From assembly GCA_910592205.1 (NCBI GenBank), contig CAJVPJ010001121.1, forward strand, positions 1 to 12,105: a stretch of 12,105 nt of DNA. Direction: 5' to 3'. The translations under genes were made by a program, and so were the position numbers. Source of the stretch: Paraglomus occultum. Taxonomy: Eukaryota; Glomeromycota; Glomeromycetes; Paraglomerales; Paraglomeraceae. Below the pieces are notes generated by a model. It made no database searches. It was given only the letters and a program-made list of their open reading frames with translations, and was not told where the DNA came from. Below, one piece after another: positions 1 to 8,463 of this stretch; the first letter of the stretch is position 1, and every line of letters starts with the position of its first letter.

Positions 1-161
1 GTAATGACCCTTTCATCCATATATCGTTCAATTACACCTTGAACAGCTCCTTTTGAACGTTTGACTATAGCAGCTATCTCCTGATACGCATGCTTTTCCC
101 CCAAGTGTAGACCGACAATCAATCCACGTTCAAAATCAGACAATTCTCCAGCTCGTGGCAT
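1..161 (-). CDS. Tc1/mariner-like transposase, N-terminal fragment cut by window edge
   Basis: The minus strand reads 53 codons from an ATG at 161-159 and is still open at the window edge. The product begins MPRAGELSDFERGLIVGLH, followed by a helix-turn-helix-like part ending near VIERYMDE. This start is typical of the DNA-binding head of Tc1/mariner transposases, which bind the terminal inverted repeats before DDE-type cut-and-paste transposition. The catalytic domain would lie to the left of the window, so whether the copy is intact cannot be judged. No clear terminal inverted repeat was found in the bases just upstream (162-560). The family call rests on recognition of the conserved SDFERG-IVGLH pattern and the helix-turn-helix layout. 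No stop or frameshift occurs in the visible part. Confidence 0.75.
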   Translation of the reverse strand, partial: MPRAGELSDFERGLIVGLHLGEKHAYQEIAAIVKRSKGAVQGVIERYMDERVI

Positions 162-961
162 TTCAGACAATGTTTTCAATTAGTTTAAAAGTTTTTTCTA
201 AAAGTTTAGATTCAGCGCTACAAAAGAAAAAAAATTTTAAGCAATTTGCTTGAAATTGAGGGAGCTATACTTGTTAAAAAAAATATCGAAGCAAAGCACA
301 AACAGAGGCGAAAGCGAATAATTTCTTTGCGCATTAAAATAGATGTCGAGGGAGAATATTACTTAATTATATAGGGCAGAGTTAATATTACTTAGTCTCG
401 TGATCCACGTCGACAACAATCACAACGTTTTGCACGCACAAGTGAACGTCTTTTACACTGGTTTTACGCAGAACGCCACATCTACTGTTGTCCCAATCTT
501 AAGTTATTGCTCAGTATACAAGACCAAGAGCAATGTATCCCTCTATCGTATATAAATATAGATTAGACTTTACTTGTTCTAAGATAATAATGAATAGGTT
601 ACATGAACAATGAAAACAGAGTAACGTAAGAAAACTATAGCTAAATACGATTATTCGACATGAATAAATGAATAGGCGAAAAGGGTTGAATCATTTTCTA
701 CTTAATGGTGATTGTTGAAAACGAAGATATCACAAGCATTGTCTAAACTAATGATTGTCATTTTGCATGAATGTAAGGAATAAAACTCATGTTGGTAGCA
801 GCAGAAATATCTAAGAAATCTCCGCTTCGTCATCTTCACTCTGTTCCTTGAAAGAAAGTAAGCTTTTAACATTTAAACGGATTGTAATTATAATACCATT
901 TGAAAGATATTTGAAAGTTTCATACCTGGTTGCCTATATGGAATATGAAGACATCTTATCT
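162..961. other. AT-rich spacer; no gene recognised
   Basis: No convincing coding region was found. The left part should contain the 5' untranslated region and outer end of the Tc1/mariner-like element, but I could not place its terminal repeat. An exact 11-base direct repeat, AATATTACTTA, occurs at 355-365 and 384-394. A 66-codon open stretch at 848-1048 on the plus strand starts only at a TTG and lies opposite the better-supported minus-strand exon at 962-1111, so I treat it as a shadow. Confidence 0.4.
355..394. repeat. 11-bp direct repeat pair near transposon end
   Basis: AATATTACTTA is present exactly at 355-365 and again at 384-394, 29 bases apart. It lies upstream of the transposase start, where the outer end of the element is expected, so it could be a sub-terminal transposase-binding repeat. 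In AT-rich DNA an 11-base match this close could also be chance. Confidence 0.3.
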
Positions 962-1909
962 TTAGATATGAACTGCCCAGTAAATGTATGCAATCAATAC
1001 AAAGACGAAATAGCTCAAAAGGCAATAATGCGCGATCTTGGGCGTTAGGATTGGATCACTAATTTCGGGGGGGAGGACTATGTTGAGATTGAAATGTTCT
1101 CGATAGTATGCCCTATTAGAAAAGCAAACTACTTACATATGAACACGTTGGCTAACAATGCGCCAACAAACAACGAGATCAATTGCATTGTAAACATGGG
1201 AAACGTGTCTTTGTCACACGTGCCAATATAATCTTTGTGGCTATGTGTCTTTTCTCGAACACGATACCAGTTGTTAATAGCTGATTTTCTAATATACTCA
1301 GCATAGTGATGATAGCATAGATATCCACTAACAGCATAGACGCAAATGATACATGTTGAGATAGAATGGCTAAAATGGGCGTTCCTGATGTCAGCATGCT
1401 TGATACACGTTCTAGGAGTTACGTATTCGAATGAAAGAGGTTAACTATGTCTGTAGACCGCAACAAAATTTGAATCCCTATAGATAATCTTACCTGGTTG
1501 CAAAGGCAAGTCAAGACCATGATAGTTATGAAAGCAAAAATCAAATCCATCAAGGTATAGCCTTGTAAAAACCTGGAGCACTCGAGCCGAAAAATTCATA
1601 TTTTCCAGAATTCGGGCCCTGCAAGAAAATATACATACGTACAATTTGCCAAAAATTGTAGACAAGTAATATCTTACCTAAAATACTGAATATTATCATA
1701 ACAATACATGCAGTGATCAAACCCTCTGCAATACTACCGAGATGGTCCAAAGATGTGATTATTAGTCTTGGATCAGAATCAATAGACGTTACAGTAATGT
1801 CAATTCGTAGTGGAATGTACAGGTGGATATGTAAAAGGGAGTGGCAGTCAGAATTGATAAGAACGCAGAATACTATGAACGATCCAGCCGATTGTACGAT
1901 TGCTCTACG
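962..1909 (-). pseudogene. Decayed multi-pass membrane protein gene (family unknown)
   Basis: Several minus-strand stretches together look like a broken membrane-protein gene. In reading order, 1909-1679 is open for 77 codons and ends in a hydrophobic segment (LITACIVMIIFSIL). A plausible 59-base intron follows at 1677-1619 (GTAAGA to TTGCAG, phase-consistent). Then 1618-1494 contains a hydrophobic segment (LIFAFITIMVLTCL) but is interrupted by TGA at 1598-1596. Next, 1440-1132 is open for 103 codons with two hydrophobic segments (STCIICVYAVSGYLCYHHY and LISLFVGALLANVFI) around a polar loop. The last piece, 1111-962, ends in a hydrophobic segment (CLLSYFVFVLIAYIYWAV) and TAA. The last two pieces are out of frame with each other. 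The only GT-AG pair between them would make a 24-base intron with the wrong phase, so a frameshift is likelier. Further upstream pieces may reach about 2500. At least five hydrophobic segments suggest a receptor or transporter, but I recognise no family. A live gene with unusual splicing is the alternative. Confidence 0.38.
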
Positions 1910-2520
1910 TCACATCCATGATCAAAGGTGATGATATTCCAGTTCGCCCCCATCAATGATGTCAAATGTTGAGTACAGCCATAATCCGAGAGCCAAACTG
2001 CAACATGTGCACACGGTTGGCATTGGAAGAAAATAGACTTTACATAGCCACGGTTTATCAGAATAGGCTTGCGCGTTCGCGATTCAATTACTCAGAGTGA
2101 CACGGCTATGGAGCACGGCAATTGGTCGTCAATGTCTTACTTCTTCTTGGAAGCGTAAAATTGATTTCGATAATATCAGGTGGTTGTCTGCATGGGTTAT
2201 GCGAATACGGAAAAGTATGCAAAGATGATGATTAATCTGCGTATGATAATAATCGGATTTCTCATGCCAGCCTATATTAGACATTATAGAAGAGCCTACC
2301 ATATGAACAGCCAGCCAATTACGCATGAGAAGCTTTGTTGGCATCGCGCAGTGGCAAGTCCGTAGATCACGACGCTGTGTGTGGATATGGGATGTCTGTA
2401 ACATACAACCCATTATATTAATGTTACAATTGAGCTCATGAGATGGATGTTTGCCATGTCGAAATACCTAACGGTAAATACTCAACTTGGCAGCTTGCTT
2501 GTGATTTTATTCTGCCCTTT
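1910..2520 (-). other. Possible 5' continuation of the decayed membrane protein gene
   Basis: Two minus-strand frames over about 2090-1890 both give protein-like, cysteine-rich text. One frame contains PTVCTCCSLALGLWLY, which would suit a membrane segment; the other contains NWNIITFDHGCDVEQSYN. Farther up, about 2480-2290 reads through pieces such as SIVTLI and CYRHPISTHSVVIYG, then SCVIGWLFIW, with an in-frame stop between them. The pattern of hydrophobic runs with cysteines recalls seven-helix receptors, but no diagnostic motif is present and the frames do not join. Open stretches at 2129-2413 (minus) and 2180-2365 (plus) overlap here in other frames and are not supported by context. Confidence 0.2.
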
Positions 2521-4276
2521 GTAAACAAATACGATAGCGAGCATTGATGTTACCGCTCGTCACAGTGAGTTAACACAATATGTTTTACCGATTTGATTAA
2601 CGGGTAATATTATTATCTTAGGTCATTCGTTTGGTATACAAACTGAAGCAATACGTAAAAGGCCTGATAGCAAACTGAGCATGACTCGTCATCACACGAG
2701 ACATGGGATGCAGGTTTGTTTCTACGTGAAGAATCGCAGGGTATAAACAACCTAAACAACGTCAAAATAAAATTTGCACTTTGCTCAATGTGTACCGAAC
2801 ATAATATGCGATAGTTCCCTTAGACGTTAAAAAAGTTTGCAAGGTGCTTACTTTTTTGAGTTCAAGAAAATGTTTGGTCATGGGGTCAAAATGAACCAAA
2901 CATCGTTTGTTTTGAATTTGTAATTGTTGAAGTATCCCCAATTAAACTTTATTATCAAAACAAAATATCCGATCTTTTACGTAAACAATTCCGACTTTAC
3001 AATATTGATAATTATGGAAAACCAGTGAAAATTTATGGTATTGAAAATAGTCTCAACACATCTCTAACAGAATATGACAGCCGGTAGAAAAACAACTGAA
3101 ATGCCATATGCTACAAGTCTTTGTTTTCAAAGAAGTAAGAGGGAAACAACTGGTTTGTAATCTTATGTTGCAACACGATAATATTTATCCGAGTATTACG
3201 ATAAACTCTTGAAACAGGATTGGGTTAAAGAAACTACAGATTTGCACTCTTAAAAAATTGGCTTTTGACAAGATTGACAAATTGGATTGCAACATTTCGT
3301 GGAGAGTAATAAAATTAAAGTTATTACGTAAAACACGTCGTCATCCATTTTGATAAAAAAAAAGGCTAACATATAAATTATAACACTTGCAATAGTAAAA
3401 GTAATTGGTATTCTATCAGCACATCTTTTATTGGTAAAATGTCTTTGTTACTTGAAACGGTCAAGTCATTTATTAGCACGTTTATTTAAACCATAAAATT
3501 GCGTCTGGATGAAACACTTTGGCTTAGATGATTGCTACTTTTGTATGCCCAGTTTTCTGAGCTCCCAATAAGTTTTGACTTGTTTAACAAAAAATTGGGC
3601 TTATCGAAATTTGTTTATATCGATATTAATTGAATGCTTAAAAGGTTTCTTTTTGGAATATAGTTTGATTGTGTACTCTCCCATTAAGGAAAAGCCTGTG
3701 TCCTACATAATACGAAATTAACCTTGTAACGTTACTTCACGTTCCATCTTACCGGAACTTGTCTGGTAGAGAATGCCCAAATATCAGATATAGTATGCCA
3801 CGAGATACACACAGATGCAGGGATTCGTGTTTTTGGTCTAGTAAAGAGCAAAAAGAATGACATATAAAGTTGGCATCTATTTAATAATGTACTTTTTTTC
3901 ATATTCGTCACTTGTCCCTACACGGATAAATTCAAGTCTTGCCAATTTGGTCGACGATTTTCGAATCTCCCGTTGGAGAAAATAGCAATAGTCAATCGTA
4001 ATAGTTAGTGTAAACTCATGCGTTTTACATGCGAGCCCTATTATACCGAGCATGTATCGCTCAACAATTTAAGCATACTACTGTAAATACATGATATATC
4101 TGTTCCATGAATTCATAAGAAATTTATTATGGTCGATACAAAAATGACATTCTATCAAATTCAATGTAAATTATTAGATATACTACTAAAGCAAAATAGT
4201 TTTAAATGTTCGCTTGTTGGTATTCTACAAATGAGCTGACGGGTGTGACCACGTCATCCGGTTTTTACCGCAACGA
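2521..4276. other. Long AT-rich region with unrecognised open fragments
   Basis: No intact gene is seen in about 1.75 kb. On the plus strand, 2860-3084 is open for 75 codons without an early ATG. It reads like protein (for example ENVWSWGQNEPNIVCFEFV) and ends at TAG 3085-3087. A second frame takes over at 3078 and stays open to 3350 except for one TGA at 3210-3212, reading through QVFVFKEVRGKQLVCNLMLQ. Together these could be one coding region with a frameshift and a nonsense change, perhaps from an old mobile element. A further 45-codon stretch is open at 3730-3864. The LQHDN in the second piece faintly recalls the QQDNAP motif of Tc1 transposases, but the rest does not follow that family. 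AT-rich DNA often yields such stretches, so the call is weak. Confidence 0.25.
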
Positions 4277-4855
4277 TTATCGTCGATGTCCTCCTCCTCT
4301 CTTTTTCACTGTACCCGAACCAGTTCTGTCACCATTTACATATATGTACAAACGCTGATTGAGCACATTTGGACCGGCACCTTTCTCGTTACAGTTGAGA
4401 CTAAAGTTTGATGTAGTTGCTGTCCATGTCTTTAATCCACCCTTATAGAACTTAAAGTCGATCAACGGGGTTATGTTTGCGATAGTTTCATTGCGGCCAA
4501 CATTGCAATCTCCTGCCTTGGGATTGACAATCTCGAACTTGTAATCGGCTGCCGTGTTCTTGAACCCGCTCAGAAAAGTACCAGTCAAAGTCGTTTGGCC
4601 ACAGGGATTCTGTACAAACTGGACCGAACCGACTATGCCATCCGAATCAAACTCTGCGATAGCCTGTGTACACTGACATTTACTTACAACTGGCTTTGGT
4701 TTGGGTGAGTTGCGTTTTTGAAGAACTTGTCCGCCAACTTTTTCGTATTCGATACCGTCAAAGACATATTTAGATGAGACGGGCGATTGACCGATTGAGA
4801 AGATGAGGACGAGTACAAGCGTACAACGAAAAAGTTTTATCAACGTTGATTTCAT
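4277..4855 (-). CDS. Secreted Cu/Zn-SOD-like barrel protein lacking metal-ligand histidines
   Basis: This is an intronless 192-residue protein. Residues 1-28 form a signal peptide: Lys-rich start, hydrophobic core LVLVLIFSIG, then small residues before KYVF. A dibasic KR at 47-48 could be a Kex2-type processing site, followed by a proline/lysine linker (PKPKP). The body, from about residue 60, aligns by eye with the Cu/Zn superoxide dismutase fold. It has an opening strand AIAEFDSDGIVGSVQF, a second strand TTLTGTFLSGF, YKFEIV where dismutases have HGFHVHE, then GDC, and a late strand LNQRLYIYVNGD. The only histidine is His190 in the basic tail (GGGHRR), so copper and zinc cannot be bound as in the enzyme. 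Five cysteines lie in the mature part (60, 62, 85, 117, 155). N-glycosylation sequons sit at Asn122, Asn127 and Asn150. The start is the first ATG ahead of the signal peptide. The secreted nature is well supported; the fold is inference, and a cell-wall or effector role is possible but unproven. Confidence 0.8.
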   Translation of the reverse strand: MKSTLIKLFRCTLVLVLIFSIGQSPVSSKYVFDGIEYEKVGGQVLQKRNSPKPKPVVSKCQCTQAIAEFDSDGIVGSVQFVQNPCGQTTLTGTFLSGFKNTAADYKFEIVNPKAGDCNVGRNETIANITPLIDFKFYKGGLKTWTATTSNFSLNCNEKGAGPNVLNQRLYIYVNGDRTGSGTVKKRGGGHRR

Positions 4856-4913
4856 CGTAGTATATTGACTGGTGTATAAGGTCTATAACAACGTGAGTGT
4901 TCGAGTAAGCGAG

Positions 4914-5063
4914 TATATTTATTATAGAGTCGTATGTCTAACGATGATGACTTGATTTGGTGGAGGAGGATTGGTAAATTGTCTTTATTTTTTTCACGTT
5001 TTAAAAGAGAAGACCATGAACCACACAGTTAATAAAATAAAGGGGTGTGTCCTTATTTATATA
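4914..5063 (-). promoter_or_regulatory. Candidate promoter of the SOD-like gene
   Basis: Two TATA-like blocks lie upstream on the minus strand. TATAATAAATATA at about 4927-4914 is roughly 60 bases before the ATG. TATATAAATAAGG at 5063-5051 is about 200 bases before it. The distal block matches the TATWTAAA(W)AAGG pattern seen before both protease genes. Which of the two positions transcription cannot be told from sequence. Confidence 0.4.
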
Positions 5064-5070
5064 ATATCTG
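5050..5070. repeat. 21-bp near-identical repeat, copy 1 (mate at 11754-11774)
   Basis: The 21 bases starting TCCTTATTT and ending ATAATATCTG recur at 11754-11774 in the same orientation with a single mismatch at the tenth base. The block overlaps the distal TATA-like element of the SOD-like gene. It may be a shared promoter piece or a trace of duplication. The surrounding sequence does not match. Confidence 0.45.
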
Positions 5071-5901
5071 TGGCTAAAGTTAGATGAACGACTAATCTTG
5101 CTTTAAGCGAAAGATATGTATAAAGCAGTATATATTCGCCCTTTCATTACCTTTTTCTGGTAGCACCCTAAAGTGTCATCACACGCTCCCCATTCTACAT
5201 ATGTGCAACGCCCACCAAATGGAGTTGCAGCCCGATTGACTTCTATTTATATCATAATTCTCATTTAACGTTGGTAGGTGATTGATGAGGCTGTGTAAAC
5301 AAAAAATAGGAGTGCAGTGTCTTAGCCGTAATAAGATAAGGTCTGAATGTTCAACTAACCGAACCGGCAACCTGGTAATACTTGTAGGCCGATCTCTCGA
5401 TCGAAATAAACTGTAGCTATTATTATCGTTATTATGTTCATTCACTTTTTACCAAAAACCACGCCGCTGCCCCTTAAAAACCCTCGAAATTCCTTGTCTC
5501 ATTGATGATCGCCAAGAACTTTATAGAATTTTCCAACGAATAATCCCTTTATTGTATTAAGTTTGGTATTATTACCTTTTTATGCTTCTGGTTTTTGAGG
5601 GGAAAAGGTGCATCAACGTAAGCACTCGTTATAATTAGCTACTATTAATAGCAAAAAAAAGTCGAAGTTTGCGCGTCTAAATATAGTCATTATACTTGTC
5701 CGCATACTCCGCGCACTTCAACAATGAGAATGTGAACCTAATCCGTATTATTCGAGATCCTTCTCAGAAGATCAATGTCACTCTTCCATTTGCCCCCATT
5801 TCCGTCAATAAGATGCGTTTGTTAATATTCAGCCCATTTTTGCATAATTCATCACGCCCCCCCAAACCATATATCTATTAACATTTTATAATGACAGCCC
5901 G
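5071..5901. other. Intergenic spacer between divergent secreted-protein genes
   Basis: With the flanking promoter blocks, this forms the space between the minus-strand SOD-like gene and plus-strand protease I. An 88-codon stretch at 5179-5445 (minus) and a 61-codon stretch at 5696-5881 (plus, TTG start only) are open. Neither has a signal peptide, domain or plausible splice partner. The 5696-5881 stretch is relatively C-rich and reads somewhat like protein, so it could be a relic, but I recognise nothing in it. Confidence 0.35.
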
Positions 5902-5913
5902 TATTTAAAAAGG
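5902..5913 (+). promoter_or_regulatory. TATA-like core element of protease I
   Basis: TATTTAAAAAGG lies about 145 bases before the ATG at 6058. The same 11 bases, ATTTAAAAAGG, occur on the minus strand before protease II at 10254-10244. A similar TATATAAATAAGG occurs before the SOD-like gene. Conservation between otherwise unlike upstream regions supports a real core-promoter element. Confidence 0.5.
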
Positions 5914-6057
5914 TGTGTCTTCCTTAATATCAACAATTAGTGTGTTGCATGTCCGCAGACTCCCTCAACTGGTTACAATACCCAATACCTTCTGTTTTTT
6001 AAAAAAGTGTCGTTTGCCAGCTAGGATTACAAACCAATCAACCAAATCATAAAAAAT

Positions 6058-7533
6058 ATGAAACTCGTCGTAGTTATACTGCTGCTATCCATAGTGCCTA
6101 TAATAAGCGCCTCTCCTCACGGCGTTATATCCTTACCACTGAAATATACGAAAAGATCAATTGAGAAACGAGATCAAGGCAACCTGCATACTTTTAAACA
6201 TGATGTTTATGTAATTAGATTTTAATACGTGGAATTTTTTGCAATTCTTTAATTATGCGTGAGCGGTTAATATTTTCCATGTACACCTATTTCCTAGTGG
6301 TGGGCCGAAGTAAGTCTGGGTACACCTCCGCAAAAGTCAAACATGCTCATAGACACTGGGTCATCCAATGTCTGGGCCTACTCCAAGTCTTGCGGAACGG
6401 ATGAATGTTTCCTTAATTTCAAAGGAACTAATCGCTTCAATCAGTTCATATCAACGAGCTTTGAACCGGCGGGAAATCGTGTCTTTGACATGACATACGG
6501 AGGCGGAACCGGGTGAGTTATCTCACTGATTACAAAGTTGGTCTATCCGATTCAAGTGTCTTGTTATCTGTGACTTGTTGTTGCTGATATCCCGTTCGCG
6601 TTCCTTGATAGAATCGCATACCAAATTGGAAGTGATATAGTAGAAATCGCCGGGATCAGAATCGACAAACAGCAAATTGGCACAACAACCAACCTGGTCA
6701 ATAGACAAATAGATTTCGATGGCATCGTAGGTCTCGGACGAGACAAAAACACCAATCCATCTTTCCTCGCGACTCCAACGGCTACAATGTTCAAACAAAA
6801 GCTGGTTAGTTAAACATTACATATAAATCAAAGTACAATTTACGTTGGTTTCGGATCGGCTGATTCATACATGTCAACTCTCATCATATCAATATAGATT
6901 AAAAGCAACATGTTCTCCCTCGATCTGAAGAGCTTTGCAGATGGCGGTGGTGGTGAGCTTCTGTTTGGCGGTATCGATTATTCCAAGATTGAAGGTGAGT
7001 TGGTTCCCCGCAAAAGTTAAAAAAAAAAACACACACACTTTTTTTTGTCATCATCTTTCTGACGAATTTTTTTCAACGGCATAGGTGATTTGGTTTGCGT
7101 TCCTACCGCCAGCGACGACGAATGGAGCGTTGAATATACTACGATCTGCGTTGGATCAGTGGACATTAAGAGATCAGCACCGGAAGCAGTTTTGGATACT
7201 GGATCAGACAGCATATATACTTCGTGCGGTACAGCGGAAGCTATCTATAACGAGATTCCGGGATCACGGTTACATAAAACTGGAGACTGGATAGTTCCTT
7301 GTGAATTGCCTGATCATGTGTATGTAGCATATGAAATTGGCAACGTTAAATGGCGTATTCCAGCAAAGGATCTCGTAACGGGGCCTGTGGCGGGCGTGGA
7401 GGATTATTGCATAGGAGCAATACAAGTAGACGAACTTCCGTTTGATATTCTGGGCGCACCATTCTTGAAGCAGTATTATACAGTATTTGACTCTGAAAAT
7501 CAAAAAATATGTTTAGCTAAAAAGAAGCAATAA
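6058..7533 (+). CDS. Secreted pepsin-type (A1) aspartic protease I, five exons
   Basis: Hand-built exons are 6058-6210, 6298-6512, 6612-6804, 6898-6994 and 7085-7533, joined by introns of 87, 99, 93 and 90 bases (all GT-AG, phases 0, 2, 0, 1) to give 368 residues. Residues 1-18 are a signal peptide (MKLVVVILLLSIVPIISA). A short propeptide with VISLPL and dibasic sites KR32-33 and KR37-38 follows, a usual site of Kex2-type or self-processing. The mature enzyme opens with EVSLGTPPQ. Catalytic Asp70 is in IDTGSS and catalytic Asp257 in LDTGSD. The flap tyrosine is Tyr118 in TYGGGTG. Cys83/Cys88 match the classic small loop, and Cys292/Cys328 match the second-lobe disulfide. FDGIVGLGR and LLFGGIDYSKIEG are further family hallmarks. 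The C-terminus is LGAPFLKQYYTVFDSE. No missing core element is seen, so it is probably an active acid protease secreted for extracellular protein breakdown. The exon 1/2 junction is the least certain; the same TGG-starting exon in protease II supports it. Confidence 0.92.
7019..7046. repeat. A-tract / CA repeat / T-tract inside intron 4 of protease I
   Basis: An 11-base A run (7019-7029), a short CA repeat (7030-7038) and an 8-base T run (7039-7046) lie in a row within intron 4. The A and T runs can pair around the CA repeat, forming a small stem-loop in the pre-mRNA. It is probably a mutable microsatellite with no coding effect. Confidence 0.7.
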
Positions 7534-8463
7534 TATCTTATGGACAATAATGGGAGAATTGACAATTAGGTGGTGATATAAGCAATGTAATTAATTATAC
7601 ACGAATGAGTTGGTTCTGATTAGTGATTAGTAGTAACTAATTAGTGATAGAGTGACATGTGCCCAAGCTGTATTGACTATATACATTTATACGTTTTTGA
7701 GTTTATATTTACTTGGCTGCCGCCGTTATGTTATGTAAACTGTCAGATGTCTTTTTCTTATTCGGAGAGAAGGGAATATGGAGACTCTCTTCTCTCGATA
7801 TGTGTAACCTATCGATGCATCTTAATGTGTAACGTAAGATAATTTCAAACAATAAATATATTATGTTTGTTTACAACATTGATGATAAACTTCCAGACAA
7901 TATATGTCAATTATAACAACGAATGGTGCAGAGGATTATTCATAAATTCCCACAGTATGATTACATGCCTGAAGTTTTATATGCACATTCTAACAGCCTT
8001 TGACCTTAAATTCCATAATTGGGTTAGTACGCGATCAATAATAAAACGAACGCATTCTATACTGAACTTCTTTAACTGTTTTTCGAGTATAATCGGTATT
8101 GCACTGTTAATTTCTTTCATGATTTAATCTCGATTTGTTTTTGTCCCACGCTGTACTTAGGATACAGTTTATATGAAATACGCGCGATCGTAACAAATGA
8201 AGGATTAGCAATTACCAATAATAATTAATTGACATGCGTGTTAATTAACTTGAAAAAAAGCGCGGAAAAGCCAATTATTAATTGACATTCAAATTAATTG
8301 TGTAGTGGTCTATTTTTATATCAGTATAAATGTATACACACGTTTATTTTTACCCGACCCTGTCAGGTGATCGTATATATTTTGTATGTTAGCTGGTAAC
8401 AATAAAAGAATGTTCCAAACGGCTAATCTAAAAAGTAAATTGTGCTCGGTGAATGGGCGAAAC
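7534..8463. other. Intergenic region between the convergent protease genes
   Basis: These 930 bases receive the 3' ends of both protease genes, so 3' untranslated sequence and polyadenylation signals for both should lie here. An AATAAA-type site is seen at about 7851-7856 (CAATAAATATA). ATTAGTGAT occurs twice at 7619-7627 and 7640-7648. Open stretches at 7657-7842 and 7867-8127 (plus) have no recognisable content, and the second starts only at TTG. The marked feature is the duplicated dyad at 8224-8299. Confidence 0.45.
8224..8299. repeat. Two copies of an AT-rich dyad (12 + 5 + 6 pattern)
   Basis: ATTAATTGACAT, five variable bases, then TTAATT occurs at 8224-8246 (spacer GCGTG) and again at 8277-8299 (spacer TCAAA). 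All 18 fixed bases are identical and the spacing is the same, 53 bases apart. Each unit is also a dyad, with AATTAA facing TTAATT. This looks like a repeated protein-binding site or paired terminator-like element between the two genes. A homeodomain-type factor would favour TTAATT cores, but that is inference. Confidence 0.5.

Noticed and set aside
1179-1397. Minus-strand 72-codon ATG-started open stretch
   Set aside because: It overlaps in another frame the 103-codon stretch at 1132-1440, which carries two hydrophobic segments around a polar loop and is the better candidate.
3120-3250. Tc1/mariner catalytic-domain relic (LQHDN as a QQDNAP motif)
   Set aside because: Only one short motif is similar; the expected SPDLNPIE and WG-type blocks are absent or unconvincing.
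6523-6798. Minus-strand open stretches of 91 and 76 codons
   Set aside because: They lie antisense to exon 3 and intron 2 of protease I and have no independent support.
7270-7503. Minus-strand 77-codon open stretch
   Set aside because: It is the antisense shadow of protease I exon 5.
7867-8127. 86-codon plus-strand open stretch between the proteases
   Set aside because: It has a TTG start only, AT-driven composition and no domain, and lies where 3' untranslated sequence is expected.
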